64,000 bases of DNA from an uncultured Alphaproteobacteria bacterium (GCA_903893805.1 CAITNM010000046.1:1-64000), one strand, 5' to 3'. Counted from the stretch's first letter, positions 28,428 through 37,446 are shown. The notes: a model not told the origin generated them from the letters alone. Translations and numbers: made by a program.

Positions 28428-29438
28428 ATGTTAAAAAATAGTTTAAAGATATTATTGACAGGGTCTTTAGTTATAATAATTGGTAGCATGAATGTTGAAG
28501 CTTCTGATCTCGATGAAGAGTCAATGTCTAGGCACAGTTCTAGCACCATTGGTGACATACAACCAAAAGATGTTTGTAAAAAATTAAGAAGCAAAATTGA
28601 TCGACGAGTGGGCTTGCAATTTGCATTTTCGCTTTTGAATGGTCCTGTTACAGCACACAAGTCCATAGATACACTGGTAGCTGAATATGAGGCCGCAGGT
28701 GAGAATAAAGAAGCTATTCTTGCTGCGGTTACTACACTAGCAGTTTATGGCAATGGCACAACTTTCCAGGGACTTGCTGATCTTAACGCGAAAAGTGAGG
28801 CTGCCTTATGGATTAGTTCTAGACTAGGTTATTTTGCTCACAAAATTCTTCCTATTGGACATTCTTTGTTTGATTCTGTGAGTGTCCCTGGTTTTGAAGA
28901 AAAAGGATTGTACTTAACGGGTGAATTCGGAATATTTACTACTGCTATGAAGGCTCTTGAATCGAGAGAAACGCTTGTTGCTGACGGTATTGGTGATTCA
29001 GTTTTTAATGTTAGCGTTTATTTCGTACAAGGGGCATTGAAGTTTTCACAAACATTTTCTGACCTTAATGCGAGTGCACGTCAGGACAAAAAACCTATGC
29101 CTAACTTAATGGTAATTTTTGAGAAAGCTGTTAATCATGCTTTTCGTGAAGAACAAAATAAACATCAGCGTGATCTACAAGAGGCTGTTAGTTTTAGTAG
29201 AGGTAACAGTAACACTGGTTTTTCAGCTGCTGATGGTGGATTAACTAGAACTAATTTGGGTCGTATAGATGAAGGTGGTTCGGTACAATCGTCTCCTGAT
29301 AGAATGAATGTAGGCTTATTGGATGGAAAGAAAAAACAACAACTTTATGGGACGGACACAAAGCCTTTGCCTTTTCCTAGAACGGATATTGTAGAAGAAG
29401 AAAAGACTTCTTGTTGTGAGAGCTGCATAATTATGTAG
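28428..29438 (+). CDS. secreted paralogue 2 ending in a CaaX box
   Basis: 336 residues: signal peptide (MLKNSLKILLTGSLVIIIGSMNVEAS) and the same core domain as paralogue 1 (DIQPKDVCKKLRSK, FAFSLLNGPVTAHKSIDTLVAEYEAA, LAVYGNG, LTGEFGIFTTAMKAL, PNLMVIFEKAVNHAFREEQ). Instead of a membrane helix, the polar tail ends TSCCESCIIM-stop. CIIM is a textbook CaaX farnesylation signal, with two nearby Cys available for palmitoylation. Bacteria do not prenylate proteins, so this points to modification after delivery into a eukaryotic host (inference). Confidence 0.7.
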   Translation: MLKNSLKILLTGSLVIIIGSMNVEASDLDEESMSRHSSSTIGDIQPKDVCKKLRSKIDRRVGLQFAFSLLNGPVTAHKSIDTLVAEYEAAGENKEAILAAVTTLAVYGNGTTFQGLADLNAKSEAALWISSRLGYFAHKILPIGHSLFDSVSVPGFEEKGLYLTGEFGIFTTAMKALESRETLVADGIGDSVFNVSVYFVQGALKFSQTFSDLNASARQDKKPMPNLMVIFEKAVNHAFREEQNKHQRDLQEAVSFSRGNSNTGFSAADGGLTRTNLGRIDEGGSVQSSPDRMNVGLLDGKKKQQLYGTDTKPLPFPRTDIVEEEKTSCCESCIIM

Positions 29439-29445
29439 CTAACTT

Positions 29446-30015
29446 CTAGCTAATATTCTGACTTTCTTTTATCAGCATTTGGCTAACTTCTTTTGCCTTT
29501 TTTGCATCCATGGCCGCCAAAATTAGGGCGGCCTTTTTTTTGCCCATACGTTTTACAATTTCCTTTAAAAACGGCATGTCCATTAGGTTTAGAATACTGG
29601 CGGCTCTCTTTGGTTTCATATCTCCGTAGATTTTTACCAAATCTTCAAACTGTCTTTCATCCTTTTCTTTAAGCTTATCTAGCATTTTTAGTAAGTCTTG
29701 TTTTAACAAGTCAAAGTGTTTTAGTTTTTCATTCATTGAAGACTCAGCAGCTTTTAGCAGTAAAGTTTGCTTTTTTAAGGCGTCTTCTCTGGCGTTTATT
29801 TCTTGCGAACGTTTAGCAAGTTCTTGAAACAGAAGAATTTCTTCTGGGGCACTTTCGTTTAAAGGATCAAACTTGATTGCCTCTTCTTTCGGAAGTTTTT
29901 CTGACTCTTGTGTAGAGGCTTCCACAATAGGTTTTTCAGTTGTAACAGAGCCATTTTCCGCCCAGATAGTGGGAAAGACTAGCGCGCAAAAAAGAATGAG
30001 ATCAATTCTTATCAC
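29446..30015 (-). CDS. MotE-like flagellar motor chaperone
   Basis: 189 residues, GTG start at 30015 with AGGAG 9 bases upstream inside the preceding gene. Signal-like N-terminus (MIRIDLILFCALVFPTIWA), coiled-coil middle (LAKRSQEINAREDALKKQ...), C-terminal MgtE-N-like helical domain (KIYGDMKPKRAASILNLMD...AALILAAMDAKKAKEV) typical of MotE. Last gene of the fliL-fliM-DUF6468 operon, the position usual in Alphaproteobacteria. Confidence 0.8.
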   Translation of the reverse strand: MIRIDLILFCALVFPTIWAENGSVTTEKPIVEASTQESEKLPKEEAIKFDPLNESAPEEILLFQELAKRSQEINAREDALKKQTLLLKAAESSMNEKLKHFDLLKQDLLKMLDKLKEKDERQFEDLVKIYGDMKPKRAASILNLMDMPFLKEIVKRMGKKKAALILAAMDAKKAKEVSQMLIKESQNIS

Positions 30016-30537
30016 CTATTGTTGCTCCTGAATTTTTTCTTGTTCTGGAATAGTAATACCAGGTTCTTTTGGATACCGAGCTATAACTCTTTGTACAAAC
30101 AAATCTCGGGGATCATCCATTTGGCGAGATTGTGTTTTTGATAGTATGTCAGTTTTGAGATCATTTTGTTTTTCTGACTGACGTATACTTACAAGTACAG
30201 TTTGACGTAAATTTTTTTCAATATCGCTGGCTTTTGTAATTAAATCATCAAGTCGATAGCTCATTCTATCTGCATGCTCAATTAATAAAACTATGTCATC
30301 ACTTATAACTTGAGCACTGGGAATATAGGTTTCTATGCCTTTTTGGCTGGTTTCTGTCGCTTGTTTTAACAATCCAATGGCTTGGTGAGCACCGTTTAAA
30401 ACTTGGCTCAATCGTTCAATAGAGGGCGAAAGGACGTTTGTAAGACCCTTTAAAGAACGTAATCGATCACTAAGACGGTAGCAAAAGCCAACGGCAATCA
30501 TTAACAAGAAAACAATTCCTACATCCAACCACATCAT
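30016..30537 (-). CDS. DUF6468 flagellar-operon membrane protein
   Basis: 173 residues: one N-terminal membrane helix (VGIVFLLMIAVGFCYRL), then a helical region (RLRSLKGLTNVLSPSIERLSQVLNGAHQAI, VLLIEHADRMSYRLDDLI). Placement between fliM and motE, and the membrane-anchored coil, fit the DUF6468 family. The ATG overlaps the fliM stop by 4 bases (ATGA type). Confidence 0.75.
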   Translation of the reverse strand: MMWLDVGIVFLLMIAVGFCYRLSDRLRSLKGLTNVLSPSIERLSQVLNGAHQAIGLLKQATETSQKGIETYIPSAQVISDDIVLLIEHADRMSYRLDDLITKASDIEKNLRQTVLVSIRQSEKQNDLKTDILSKTQSRQMDDPRDLFVQRVIARYPKEPGITIPEQEKIQEQQ

Positions 30538-31550
30538 TGTAACTCTCCATCTTTACCAAATAAAATATCATTGACCTTAACGGCGACATGGCCATTTTTT
30601 TGTCCTAGTTTCCCCAAAAGAAGTTGATAGTTTTGACTACTCAAATGAATTGGGCTTTGCATAGTAGAAGAAAGAACAATTTGTGAACCTATTTTCCAAT
30701 TTAAAACCTCTCCAAGTGAGAATTCTTCCGTAGGCAGTGCTGCCTCAAGCTTTATGTCTGCTTCTTGTATTCGATCAGCTAAGTGATCTTCCCAAATTTG
30801 GTCACAACCGAATTTTTCTCCCATGAAATTTTGGAGTAGTAAATCACGGATTGGCCCAATGCTGGAGTAGGGGATGACGAGATCAAATTGCCCGCCTCGG
30901 TCTTCCATTTCTATTTTAAATACGATTTTCATTGTGACATTTTTTTCATGTACTATTGCTGCAAAGCGAGGATTTGTTTCTAATCTTTCATATTGGAAAT
31001 CAACATCACATATTGGAGAAAAAGCTTCAGTAAAATCAGATAATATGACTTCGACAAGCCTTTCTACTAAATTTCTTTCAAGGGTAGTGTAAGCGCGACC
31101 TTCAATGCGATTGTTCGTTTGTGCACTTTTTCGCCCTCCAAGAAGTACGTCCACTATTGAATAGACCAGTTGGCTGTCAATAGTTATCAGGGCTGGAGTG
31201 TCCCACTGCTTAGCTTTGAACACGCCTATTAAGGTGGGCAGAGGAATTGAGTTAAGATAATCTGAAAAACGAATAGAGGTAACGCGAGAGCAACGGATAT
31301 CAACATTGTCAGAAGTGAAATTGCGAAGAGTGGTTGTTAAAAGTCTAACCAAGCGATCAAACACAACATCTAAAATTGGCAATCGTTCAGAATGAATTTT
31401 TCCGCTATCAAGAATCTCAGCTAGGTTCCTGAGGTGGGTGCCTTTTTCTTCGTTTTCTTTATCGAAAAGCTTATTAATGTTATTTTGGTCCAGAACATCA
31501 GAAAGTGTTTCTGGTTTGTTTTGCTGGGTTTTCTCGTTCATGTCGCTCAT
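30534..31550 (-). CDS. fliM: flagellar motor switch protein FliM
   Basis: C-ring switch protein. 338 residues with an N-terminal acidic segment containing LSDVLDQNNINKLF (CheY-binding type), a CheC-like middle domain (FDRLVRLLTTTLRNF, LLGGRKS, YTTLERNLVERLVEVIL, VIPYSSIGPIRDLL), and a C-terminal SpoA domain (LSLGKL-like LLLGKLGQKNGHVAVKVNDILFG). The fliL gene is just upstream. Full length, not visibly decayed. Confidence 0.93.
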   Translation of the reverse strand: MSDMNEKTQQNKPETLSDVLDQNNINKLFDKENEEKGTHLRNLAEILDSGKIHSERLPILDVVFDRLVRLLTTTLRNFTSDNVDIRCSRVTSIRFSDYLNSIPLPTLIGVFKAKQWDTPALITIDSQLVYSIVDVLLGGRKSAQTNNRIEGRAYTTLERNLVERLVEVILSDFTEAFSPICDVDFQYERLETNPRFAAIVHEKNVTMKIVFKIEMEDRGGQFDLVIPYSSIGPIRDLLLQNFMGEKFGCDQIWEDHLADRIQEADIKLEAALPTEEFSLGEVLNWKIGSQIVLSSTMQSPIHLSSQNYQLLLGKLGQKNGHVAVKVNDILFGKDGELQ

Positions 31551-31556
31551 ATCTGC

Positions 31557-32066
31557 CTACTGAATAAGAAAGTTGTAAATAGTTATACGATTAATTCTAA
31601 TCGGCCTTACAATGTTGTTAATGCGCAGAAGCAGTGCTTCCCTCATGCGTTCAAGGCCAGGTCCCTCGAGATCACTTACTGACTGATCGCGTAAATAAGA
31701 CAATAGTTGATCAAGAATAACGGGCATGTATTCTTTGATCTTTGCCTCTTCTTCTTTTTTATGAATTTGCAAGTTAAAGGTGGCGCGTAAAATATTCCCT
31801 TTGGGATTTATGGAACGTAGATTCACCACAACTTCTGGAATCGAAACGTAATAATTGGTTTCATGTTGTGTTTCATTATTTTCTATAAAGAGACCATAAA
31901 AGAACCACCCACCAACACAAAGTAGCAAAATAACGAATATTATGGTGTTTACAAGCAACACTCTGGGGGGTATTTTTTTCTTTTGTTTGCTATTCTGGAT
32001 CTGCTGATCCGTCTGGGTTTTCAGCTCATCCCCAGTCACATCAACGTTTTTAGGTTCGTGTGCCAT
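31557..32066 (-). CDS. fliL: flagellar basal body protein FliL
   Basis: Stator-associated single-pass protein. Cytosolic Lys/Gln-rich N-terminus, membrane helix (VLLVNTIIFVILLLCVGGWFFYG), periplasmic FliL domain (YYVSIPEVVVNLRSINPKGNILRATFNLQI ... YLRDQSVSDLEGPGLERMREALLLRINN). ATG 32066 is preferred because GGA lies 7 bases ahead; starts at 32072 and 32078 are in frame. 169 residues. First gene of the four-gene operon. Confidence 0.92.
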   Translation of the reverse strand: MAHEPKNVDVTGDELKTQTDQQIQNSKQKKKIPPRVLLVNTIIFVILLLCVGGWFFYGLFIENNETQHETNYYVSIPEVVVNLRSINPKGNILRATFNLQIHKKEEEAKIKEYMPVILDQLLSYLRDQSVSDLEGPGLERMREALLLRINNIVRPIRINRITIYNFLIQ

Positions 32067-32121
32067 TAGCATTTCCACTTTGCTTCTACTACCATGATCT
32101 GTAAATTTAATTAAAAATTTC

Positions 32122-32149
32122 TTAACTTTTACAATAATTGCCTTATAAT
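32122..32149 (+). promoter_or_regulatory. promoter for the Lrp-family gene
   Basis: TTAACT (32122-32127), 16-base spacer, perfect TATAAT (32144-32149), 30 bases before the TTG start. The upstream gap (32067-32137) also has to carry the fliL promoter in the other direction. Confidence 0.55.
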
Positions 32150-32179
32150 GGGAAAAATTTGTTGATTAAGGAGAAGTCG

Positions 32180-32665
32180 TTGATTACGAAGCTTGATAGT
32201 ATTGATTTGAAAATTCTGCAAATTCTACAGAAGTCAGGACGCATGACGAATGTAGACTTAGCTAAGCGTGTGGGCATATCTGCTCCGCCGTGTTTACGTC
32301 GATTGAAGAATTTGGAAGAGGGAGGGGTGATTCAAGGGTACCAAGCGAATATTAATCCAAAGTCCCTTAGCTATAACATTACTCTTTTTGCCTCAGTTGG
32401 ATTAAAGGAAAATAGTGAAGCTCAGCTTGGATCTTTTGAAAAAGCTATGCATAGTATTGATTTAGTTCGTGAATGCTACCGTATCAGCGGTGAGGATGAT
32501 TTTTTATTGAAAATCGTTGCTCAAGACTTTGAACATTATCAAAACGTGCTTTCAAAAACATTACTAAATCTAAGTAATGTTGAGCGTGTTCAAACGACTA
32601 TTGTAATGGGTAACGCCAAATCAGAACCTGGAATTCCAGTGTCTGTTTATGAAGAAGCCGCATAA
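32180..32665 (+). CDS. Lrp/AsnC-family transcription regulator
   Basis: Winged-helix N-terminus (LDSIDLKILQILQKSGRMTNVDLAKRVGISAPPCLRRLKNLEEGGVIQGY) and C-terminal RAM ligand-binding domain (ECYRISGEDDFLLKIVA, VERVQTTIVMG). Start chosen as TTG 32180, 7 bases after AAGGAG; an earlier in-frame TTG at 32138 overlaps the -10 box. 161 residues. Target genes unknown; Lrp proteins usually sense amino acids. Confidence 0.92.
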   Translation: MITKLDSIDLKILQILQKSGRMTNVDLAKRVGISAPPCLRRLKNLEEGGVIQGYQANINPKSLSYNITLFASVGLKENSEAQLGSFEKAMHSIDLVRECYRISGEDDFLLKIVAQDFEHYQNVLSKTLLNLSNVERVQTTIVMGNAKSEPGIPVSVYEEAA

Positions 32666-32671
32666 ATTCGT

Positions 32672-32751
32672 ATTGATAATCCCCTTTCTTTGTTTGAGTT
32701 CACGCTTTTACTGTGAGCTATTAATAAAAAGAAAGGGGATTTTAGTATCAA
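32672..32751 (+). terminator. large hairpin after the Lrp gene
   Basis: ATTGATAATCCCCTTTCTTT and AAAGAAAGGGGATTTTAGTA-TCAAT pair over a loop of about 36 bases, with an AT-rich exit. It starts 6 bases after the stop codon. The long perfect core (14 bp) favours a transcription terminator or a stability element. Confidence 0.55.
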
Positions 32752-32830
32752 TTAATAAAATTTAGAGCTTGTTTCAATCAGATGCACTTTTTGCTACTCT
32801 TAAACAGTTGACGATGAAAAATGTAATTTG

Positions 32831-34431
32831 ATGTTGAACCTACTGCACGATTGGTGTACTCGTAGCCACCTGTATGGGCTTATGTTGCGCAAATCTGTGC
32901 ATGGACAATTAAGAAGCATCCATCAAGATAGCTGGCCTTCTGTTGCGGGAAATACGCGAAGTCTAAGTGCTGGCCTTTATCAGGCTTGTGGCACGACTTT
33001 GACAATTGCAGAAGTGCTGAAAAATTTATCTGAACCTAAAATGGATCCACCAACTGTATGCCTGCATACATTTGATTTTTTACGTGATCTACATGCTTTA
33101 GGTGACAACAATAGTAGACGTTTAGCTAGGCAGTGTATCAGTCATTGGATAGAGAAGAATGGTCAGTGGTCAAATAAACCCTGGAGAAGCCCAAGCTGGA
33201 ATCTCGATATTTTAGGGTACCGGCTTTGTAATTGGCTAGGTTTTTATGAATTTTTTGCTCACAGTGCAGATGAACAATTTCGTAAAAAACTTACCACGTC
33301 AATTGGTCAGCAGTATCGTTTTTTAAAGCGACGATATCTCAGTCTTAAAGATCCTCTTTGTCGTTTTCGTGCTCTTAAGGGGTTGATTTATGCTGGCTGT
33401 GCTTTGCCACGAGAACAGAATCAATTGGGAAAATGGATTATAAATTTGCAGCATTGTCTGCATGAACAGCTTGATGATAATTTTAATCAGCAATCACGCC
33501 ATCCAGGAACTGTAGTTTTACTACTACGTGACTTGATTAATTTACGTTTACTTCTTCGTCATTTTTATGCAGGAAAAATCGATTATTTGAATGATTGTAT
33601 TGTTCGTTTGGCGCCAATTGTTCGACATTTGCGCCATGGGGATGGAGTATTGAGTTCATTTACAGGAAATGCAACCCAACGTTTAGAGGCTTTTTGTGAC
33701 CCAGTTTTAGGTGATGGGCTTATAGATATGGCTTTATCGTTAGCTGATAGCCGCGCAACTTTACCTGAGCCAATGGCTATGGGGTATGCGCGATGCTCAA
33801 CCAAGCCGGGATTTCTTTTGATTAACACAAAGCCCGCGGGAGTTCACACAGTTCTTCATGATTGGCATTCAAAAGCTACAAATGTTTTAGATTTTGAGTG
33901 GTCAGAGAGAGCACAATGATTACTTACGCGATGTGACATAAGTATATATGCTCATACTTCGAAAAATTTTATGTGCTACGAACAGCAAAAAAATAACCCT
34001 TTGAAAGTAAAATTGTTCATGAAAACGGTCATGCCTTTTTTTCAGCGGAGTATCAGATAAATTGTAATCCTAATAAAACAGATCTTTACGGTGCAGTGCT
34101 TCAAGCAAAACGTGATTTATACATTTCTCCAAATGGTGATATCAGAGGGGAAGAGACTCTTCTTTTGTCGCAGCTGGGGCAGGGGATACGTTTTTTGGCA
34201 GCCCCTGAGCTTGAATGGCGTATTACAAATGAAACTGAAAGTGCTTTTTTATGTAAAAAAACCAGCGGGGAAAAATTACAAAAGCCCGAGCACTTAAAGC
34301 GATTTTTGTGTCAAGGTTCCACCCAACTACACACCATCGATGTGCTGGGCCACCACGCCTTGTGTGTCTCATTTTCTCTGAATGCCAATCAACAAGCATC
34401 CTTTAAATGGGCGCTATCTCCGATCAGCTAG
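32831..34431 (+). pseudogene. heparinase II/III-like protein, interrupted
   Basis: Resembles the alphaproteobacterial heparinase II/III family. The N-terminal helical part is intact from ATG 32831 (KPWRSPSWNLDILGYRLCNWLGFYEFF, GNATQRLEAFCDP) up to FEWSERAQ and a stop at 33919. The C-terminal beta-sheet part resumes in another frame from about 33997 (PFESKIVHENGHAFFSAEYQ...RDLYISPNGDIRGEETLLLSQ) and ends at 34431. The ~80 bases between have stops in all frames, so more than one lesion is likely. Probably inactive. Confidence 0.65.
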
Positions 34432-36026
34432 TTTTTTTTCATAAATATAGGATTATTTCCTTCATGCAAAAAGCTAATATAAGCGAGTGTTTGACCTTTT
34501 TCATTTTCTCCAAATTCGATGAAATGTGGATCAGTGCGCGACATATTACCATTGAATTCCCAACCATTAATGCTGAATTCATCAGCATTCCAGTGCACAA
34601 TGTTGCAAGACTTATCCTTTATTCTGAGTAATAGTCCTCCTTTATCACTTATTTCAATTTTCATCTCTCCGTATAGCTCATTGGTGTAGGTGCCTACGTA
34701 AAACTTATCAGCTTTTTTAGGGGTGGGATTTAGAAGTTTTTTATTGGTACGTTGAGTGCTTATTTTCTTGAAATGACTATTTTTTCTATCTATGTATTCT
34801 TTGCTCCAGTCTTTTTCTTCAAGGTTTAAAAAGAAATTTAAAAATACATTGCGTAAAGCCTCTGGAAATAGATTCACATTGAAATGTCCTAGATTAGTTA
34901 AAATACCTACAGCGAAACCACCGGATGGGCATATAAACATAAAACTCCGTTGCCCTGAATACCCTCCCATATGTTCAAATACCTGAGCTGTATTTTCTTC
35001 AACACCATAGTCATACATAAACCAACCCATTCCATATCCTACATTTTTCATTAATTCGGGAGGGAATTGCATATCGGTTGGTTTGATTTTTGTATGTTTA
35101 ACCAAAGACTGACGCATGGCTTTTATGTGTTCTTCTGGAATGATTTGAATGTTTTCATGTTTACCATTATTTAATTGGCACTGTAGCCAAATACCAAAAT
35201 CATGAGCGGTAGTGTTAATACCAGACGTAGACGGAAACGTGTAAATTAAAGGATCTAGTCCTATGCAAACGGCATTACCTTCTAAATCTTTGTCATGACA
35301 GAGAGCAATGTTTTCATCAGTTCCAAAAACTCTCTTTAATGAATTAAAGAAAGAGTTTTCTTGTTTGATAAGGATGGATCCAACAGAGCTTCGAGTCATA
35401 TTCAAAGGGTGATAAATGCATTCGTTCAAAAGATCTTCGTAGCTCTTGTGTGAGGCTTCCTCCATTGCGAGGCCCATAAAGCCAAACATTTGATTGCTGT
35501 AGCTGTAGTCTTCGCGAAATTGCTGATCTTGTGGAATAAGGTGGAATTTAGCAACAATTTCTTTAGGCGAATATCCGGACTTCATTAAACTATCGCCGGC
35601 AAAAGGTGCAAATCCCATGCGATGGCTAATCAAGTCTTGCAAAGTTGCTTTTTCTTCGGATTCTTTGTTTGCCAAATTGAAACCGTGTAAATATTTTTTC
35701 ACAGGATCTTGAAGAGAAAAAATCTTTCTAGCTTCAAGAATTCCAGCAAGTGAAGCAGTAAAATTCTTTGTTAATGACGCTATTTGGAAAATAGTATGTT
35801 CGGTAACTGGCTTGTTTTTTCCTACTTCTCTGGTGCCAAACCCCTTGCATAATAGTATTTTATTTGAGGTAACAATCACTACTGCCATACCGGGAATAGC
35901 CCAGGATGCCATGTTTTTTTCTATGTACTGCACAAACTTAGGTAAAAATTGATTGATACGTTGTTCAGTTGCTGCGGATAGAGCAAAGCTGTGAATAATT
36001 GACAGAATAAGAAAATATTTGAGCAT
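34428..36026 (-). CDS. exported class C beta-lactamase-fold serine hydrolase
   Basis: Signal peptide (MLKYFLILSIIHSFALSAA), then the penicillin-binding/AmpC fold: S84-LTK (SxxK nucleophile motif), Y176-SN (YxN motif), HMGGYSGQRSF in place of KTG. A C-terminal ~100-residue beta domain (KFYVGTYTNELYGEMKIEISDKGGLLLRIKD) is like the lipocalin-type domain often appended to these hydrolases. 532 residues. Could be an esterase or D-aminopeptidase; resistance function is not implied. Its end overlaps the heparinase pseudogene by 4 bases. Confidence 0.85.
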   Translation of the reverse strand: MLKYFLILSIIHSFALSAATEQRINQFLPKFVQYIEKNMASWAIPGMAVVIVTSNKILLCKGFGTREVGKNKPVTEHTIFQIASLTKNFTASLAGILEARKIFSLQDPVKKYLHGFNLANKESEEKATLQDLISHRMGFAPFAGDSLMKSGYSPKEIVAKFHLIPQDQQFREDYSYSNQMFGFMGLAMEEASHKSYEDLLNECIYHPLNMTRSSVGSILIKQENSFFNSLKRVFGTDENIALCHDKDLEGNAVCIGLDPLIYTFPSTSGINTTAHDFGIWLQCQLNNGKHENIQIIPEEHIKAMRQSLVKHTKIKPTDMQFPPELMKNVGYGMGWFMYDYGVEENTAQVFEHMGGYSGQRSFMFICPSGGFAVGILTNLGHFNVNLFPEALRNVFLNFFLNLEEKDWSKEYIDRKNSHFKKISTQRTNKKLLNPTPKKADKFYVGTYTNELYGEMKIEISDKGGLLLRIKDKSCNIVHWNADEFSINGWEFNGNMSRTDPHFIEFGENEKGQTLAYISFLHEGNNPIFMKKN

Positions 36027-36145
36027 AGTGTAAGCCTTCTAAATGAACGTAGTTTAATTTTTAAAGAAATAAAATTGATAATTTATTAATAATTAGCTGA
36101 TAACTTGAGTTTAAGTATAGCAAAAAGATTTGTCCTGGAGAAGTT

Positions 36146-36622
36146 ATGGGTCCTATGTTGTTATTAGTCTTAGGTATATTAAGTGCGGTTGGCCTCGGCC
36201 TTTATCAATTTGGTGAGCATCATCGATTTGATATGGTCTCAGATGCTAAAGGTGGAATTTTCATAATTGACCGTAAGTCGGCAGCGATAAATTACTGCAA
36301 TGATAAAACATGTTCACTTGTTGGTAACGGAGCTTTGCCTAGTCAAATTATGGGTAATCCAGCAGCTTTGGCTTCAATGCAGGGTGCGATTATGGGGGCG
36401 CCTGCTGCGGCAGCAGCTCCTCAAGCAGGGCAGGTACCAAGCGGGATGAATAAGAATATTGCTGCTTCGGGTGTTGCTAACGCTGCGCAAGCAGATGTGG
36501 CAGCTGCTACACATGACGGAGACGATGTTCAAAATGCAGATGCTGAACACCCAGATGCTGCTGAGCATCCTGATGAGCACCCAGATGCAGCAGCGGCTCC
36601 TGAAGGGTTTGCTTTTAATTAA
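36146..36622 (+). CDS. small membrane-anchored Ala/His/Asp-rich protein
   Basis: 158 residues with GGAGAAG before the ATG. N-terminal membrane helix (MGPMLLLVLGILSAVGLGLYQF), a short domain with two Cys (INYCNDKTCSLVGN), and a low-complexity tail with AHPDAA/EHPDEHPDAA repeats. No family recognised. The His/Asp repeats could bind metal (speculative). Confidence 0.6.
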   Translation: MGPMLLLVLGILSAVGLGLYQFGEHHRFDMVSDAKGGIFIIDRKSAAINYCNDKTCSLVGNGALPSQIMGNPAALASMQGAIMGAPAAAAAPQAGQVPSGMNKNIAASGVANAAQADVAAATHDGDDVQNADAEHPDAAEHPDEHPDAAAAPEGFAFN

Positions 36623-36723
36623 AGTCAAAAGTTAGAGGTGTCGGTGGTAGTCTTGCTTAAGATTGTATAATGCAGATTATGGAAAATAACTACGGTGCCT
36701 GTGTTCTAGGGGGTGCCTTTGCC

Positions 36724-36745
36724 TGTGGAAAACTTCTGTGGATAA
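36724..36745 (+). other. pair of DnaA-box-like sites
   Basis: TGTGGAAAA (36724-36732) and TGTGGATAA (36737-36745) lie in the same orientation 4 bases apart; the second is a perfect match to the DnaA consensus TTATCCACA on the other strand. They sit in a 191-base gene-free gap (36623-36813). Confidence 0.45.
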
Positions 36746-36813
36746 ATTATAGTGCTTGAGCTGCGCTGAAGCCTTTGCTCTAATTAGACATAGAATATTT
36801 TGCAATCACATGT

Positions 36814-37446
36814 ATGTTAGTAGTCGCGCCGTTATTATTTTGGGCTTGGTTAAACAACCAATCGCCTATTCACTCCAAAGATTTTAAAGATAATGCAGAG
36901 GTGGTTAAGCCGCAGAGCAAGAAAAAAAACGTAAAACATGAGATGTCTGCAGACAAAGCAATGGAGATTATGCTTGATCATGGTTTTTTGCCTCAATTGC
37001 CCTCGGTGAGTGTGCCTACCTTAATTATTAATGTGCAAAATTCCAGCAGTTCTCACTTTCAAGGCATTAATTTCCAAGAAACAAAAAAACCGGTTCTTCT
37101 GCATTTTTGGGCCACATGGTGTGGTCCATGCAAGCGTGAGCTGCCGCATTTTGCAGCGTTTGTGAGCTCACAAGATGTAATGGATGTTTACACTATCACC
37201 TCAGAGCTAAAAGACAGTGATACAGGTGCTGCAGACAAAATTTGGGATTTTTATAGCATAAACAATATAAGAGGTCTTAATGTTTGCACTGATTTTCATA
37301 ACAAGTTGGCATCGCTATTTGATGTTAGCGGTATACCTGCAACCATTGTTATATCAGCCGATGGTCAGCTATTAGGAAGATTTTTAGGTGCAACCGACTG
37401 GGCAAATCCAGATTTGTCTGCTGCTTTGGTTTCATATTTGGGTTGA
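36814..37446 (+). CDS. TlpA-like membrane-anchored thioredoxin
   Basis: Periplasmic thiol-disulfide protein. N-terminal anchor (MLVVAPLLFWAWLNN), Lys-rich stretch, then a thioredoxin fold with LHFWATWCGPCKRELP (Cys103, Cys106) and the cis-Pro segment VSGIPATIVISADGQLLGRFLG. 210 residues. No obvious ribosome-binding site at this ATG. The last 82 bases overlap the tail of the convergent TraB-like gene, an unusually long overlap. Confidence 0.88.
   Translation: MLVVAPLLFWAWLNNQSPIHSKDFKDNAEVVKPQSKKKNVKHEMSADKAMEIMLDHGFLPQLPSVSVPTLIINVQNSSSSHFQGINFQETKKPVLLHFWATWCGPCKRELPHFAAFVSSQDVMDVYTITSELKDSDTGAADKIWDFYSINNIRGLNVCTDFHNKLASLFDVSGIPATIVISADGQLLGRFLGATDWANPDLSAALVSYLG

Noticed and set aside
34428-36026. 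AmpC-type antibiotic resistance gene
   Set aside because: It has SxxK and YxN but no KTG and carries an extra C-terminal beta domain, as in esterases and peptidases of this fold.
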